Made by a program: the position numbers and the translations under genes
Shown here: one piece after another, positions 62,996-64,000 of the stretch
Layout: each line of letters starts with the position of its first letter
Numbering within the stretch: the first letter of the stretch is position 1
Notes under the pieces: model-generated
Databases searched by the model: none
Told to the model about the DNA's origin: nothing
What the model saw: only the letters and a program-made list of their open reading frames with translations
Assembly: GCF_003287935.1 (NCBI RefSeq)
Contig: NZ_CP030287.1
Coordinates: 8,556,011-8,620,010 of the forward strand
Origin: Streptomyces sp. ICC1
Lineage (GTDB): Bacteria > Actinomycetota > Actinomycetes > Streptomycetales > Streptomycetaceae
Reading direction: 5' to 3'
DNA length: 64,000 nt

Positions 62996-63439
62996 GTCCA
63001 GCTCCTCAGTGGTGATGGCAAATTTTCTCATCACGACCAGGAACATAACGGGCGAGGTTTGCGCCTCCACTCCAGAGCCAAAAAACGAAGGAGTCTTCGG
63101 TAAAGTGGGGGTGTAACAGCACCCCACAGGATCCGGGAGGGGGGTGAAGAACATTTCGCAATACTACCCAGAGCGCCAAAAGCAAAATCAACAGCACCCA
63201 TGCTGGGGGCCTCCGCTCCCGGCCGGTGGCCAGGAACAGAGCGCCAGAGGGTGATTTGATCAGCGAAGGGTCAAGGGTTCGCTCCGCCCGGGACTCCGTT
63301 CGCCGCGACGGTGAAGCGAGTCACGACGAGCCGGGGTCGCGGCCCCTGACCTGAGGAATTTCAACGGTGGATGGACTGGCCTCGATCGGAGTACGGGAAC
63401 CTGTTCCCGTATGGAGGTCGAGGGGACAAGCGCAGCGCG

Positions 63440-64000
63440 TCAGGCCTCGGCGGCCCTTGTTCGTAAAGCCATCACTTGCGTGGCTGACAAATGGCGAAGC
63501 TCAGAATTGGAAAAAACCAGGTCAGCCCTCAACCACCTGGTTTCTTCGTCCCACTGGGCCAAATTGTCTATGAGAAACCTATAACGACCTTGATAAGCCT
63601 CCGCAAGATCCTCAGCAAGGGCCCTGTAAGCCTCTCCAGGCGTTTTTAACGCCAAATACACTGCATCTAGCACGGGGTCTGGTTTCGTTGCTCTGCCGAC
63701 TTCCTGCGCCTTTTTGATGGCATATGCGTTGTATTCCTCTGCGCCAGTTTCGGGATCATCTGCTGGATTACCTGGGCAAAGTTTGTCCTCCCATGGGAGG
63801 ACATAGGAGGCGCGGCCCAGGATGAACTGCAGGACGTAATCCGAAGGTATGGCGAGACGCTGCATGAGGAATTTTCCTAGACGAAAATCGAATGGTAGCG
63901 CAGAGGGGGCTTTGGGCAGCGAAAGCTGCTTCCAGAGCGGCCAAAAGCCGCTCTGATAAACCGGCGTCGAAGACGACGGAAACAGCCTGACAGACGCCAC
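63440..64000 (-). CDS. Second copy of the 186-aa plasmid gene
   Basis: The C-terminal 150 residues match the gene at 60766-61326 (VLPWEDKLCPGNPADDPETGAEEYN..LSATQVMALRTRAAEA). The first 35 codons run in another frame because of small indels near 63905 and 63978, giving SSSTPVYQSGFWPLWKQ instead of VVFDAGLSERLLAALEA. The first codon lies at or near the window edge. The frame changes are more likely base errors or decay than a different protein. Confidence 0.55.
   Translation of the reverse strand: MASVRLFPSSSTPVYQSGFWPLWKQLSLPKAPSALPFDFRLGKFLMQRLAIPSDYVLQFILGRASYVLPWEDKLCPGNPADDPETGAEEYNAYAIKKAQEVGRATKPDPVLDAVYLALKTPGEAYRALAEDLAEAYQGRYRFLIDNLAQWDEETRWLRADLVFSNSELRHLSATQVMALRTRAAEA

Larger units (their letters stand above)
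60466..64000. other. Foreign small rolling-circle plasmid, about 1.3 tandem units
   Basis: From about 60466 the GC content and codon usage drop sharply. The block from gtgaagaacatttcgc at 60469 recurs at 63144, giving a unit of about 2675 bp. The second copy (63144-64000) differs from the first by a few percent substitutions and small indels. One unit carries a rep gene, a small gene overlapping it, a 186-aa gene and several hairpins. It resembles a proteobacterial plasmid and is joined to Streptomyces DNA without any integration signature. Confidence 0.8.

Noticed and set aside
1..64000. CRISPR array
   Set aside because: No set of regularly spaced direct repeats with unique spacers was seen. 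The only tandem repeats are the 53-bp and 24-bp ones, and neither has spacers.

Overview
Most of the window (about 1-60460) is very GC-rich DNA with the codon usage and gene content of Streptomyces or a close relative. Supporting features are a CebR-type cellobiose regulator with two perfect 14-bp boxes, the F420 genes fbiA-fbiB, an AmaP/Asp23 envelope operon, LigD-type end-joining enzymes, FHA-ABC and SWIM proteins, and DUF317 and DUF6879 proteins. From about 60466 to the end the DNA is different: lower GC, other codon usage, and a rolling-circle plasmid of about 2.67 kb that is read through about 1.3 times in imperfect tandem.

The main observation concerns the sequence itself. It is a mosaic of chromosomal pieces joined artificially. 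Four places carry remnants of the Tn5/Nextera mosaic end (26021-26039, 33782-33794, 52907-52925, 56728-56746). At 33744-33794 the remnant continues into an Illumina P5, i5 index and Read 1 adapter. Genes are cut at each of these places. Four more junctions lie in or beside near-perfect inverted duplications (centred near 6183, 18306, 22188 and 39138), which resemble fold-back chimeras. Further abrupt joins without a visible signature cut genes near 10440, 14380, 37640, 41440, 45552, 49090 and 57381. Gene order across these points should not be read as synteny, and the long fused reading frames there are not novel fusion proteins.

Layout: 1-5150 epoxide hydrolase, two DinB proteins, a flavoprotein, an NTF2-fold protein and a DUF5107/TPR protein. 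5217-10437 arginase-family protein, the divergent cebE/cebR pair with its operators, and a GH6 cellobiohydrolase lacking its N-terminus. 10531-13400 LigD-type polymerase and ligase, and DUF6879. 13406-21206 flavin oxidoreductase fragment, PIG-L deacetylase, GGCT-like protein, collagen-like protein and GH13 amylase with two starch-binding modules. 21214-25803 HAD phosphatase, GGDEF/EAL protein, M6 protease and tRNA-Lys(CTT). 25822-30000 fragments, a decayed methyltransferase, SWIM and DUF317 proteins, and an IS remnant. 30053-36431 FHA-ABC transporter, SLT protein, TetR and IlvD. 36435-45239 PQQ-repeat protein, MFS pump, unidentified gene pieces, FBP zinc protein, ABC ATPase, SURF1, SDR and the amaP operon. 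45281-52507 ABC fragment, NamZ, hydrolase, M6 protease and TsaD. 52662-60331 membrane fragment, cysteine dioxygenase, fbiAB, 3-methyladenine glycosylase, secreted peptide, XRE fragment, APC permease and an AlkC-like protein. 60466-64000 plasmid.

I found no convincing new multi-gene biological system. The most interesting biological items are the plasmid with its unidentified 186-aa protein and strong hairpins, the 31-bp palindrome just upstream of tsaD, and the CebR regulon pieces.
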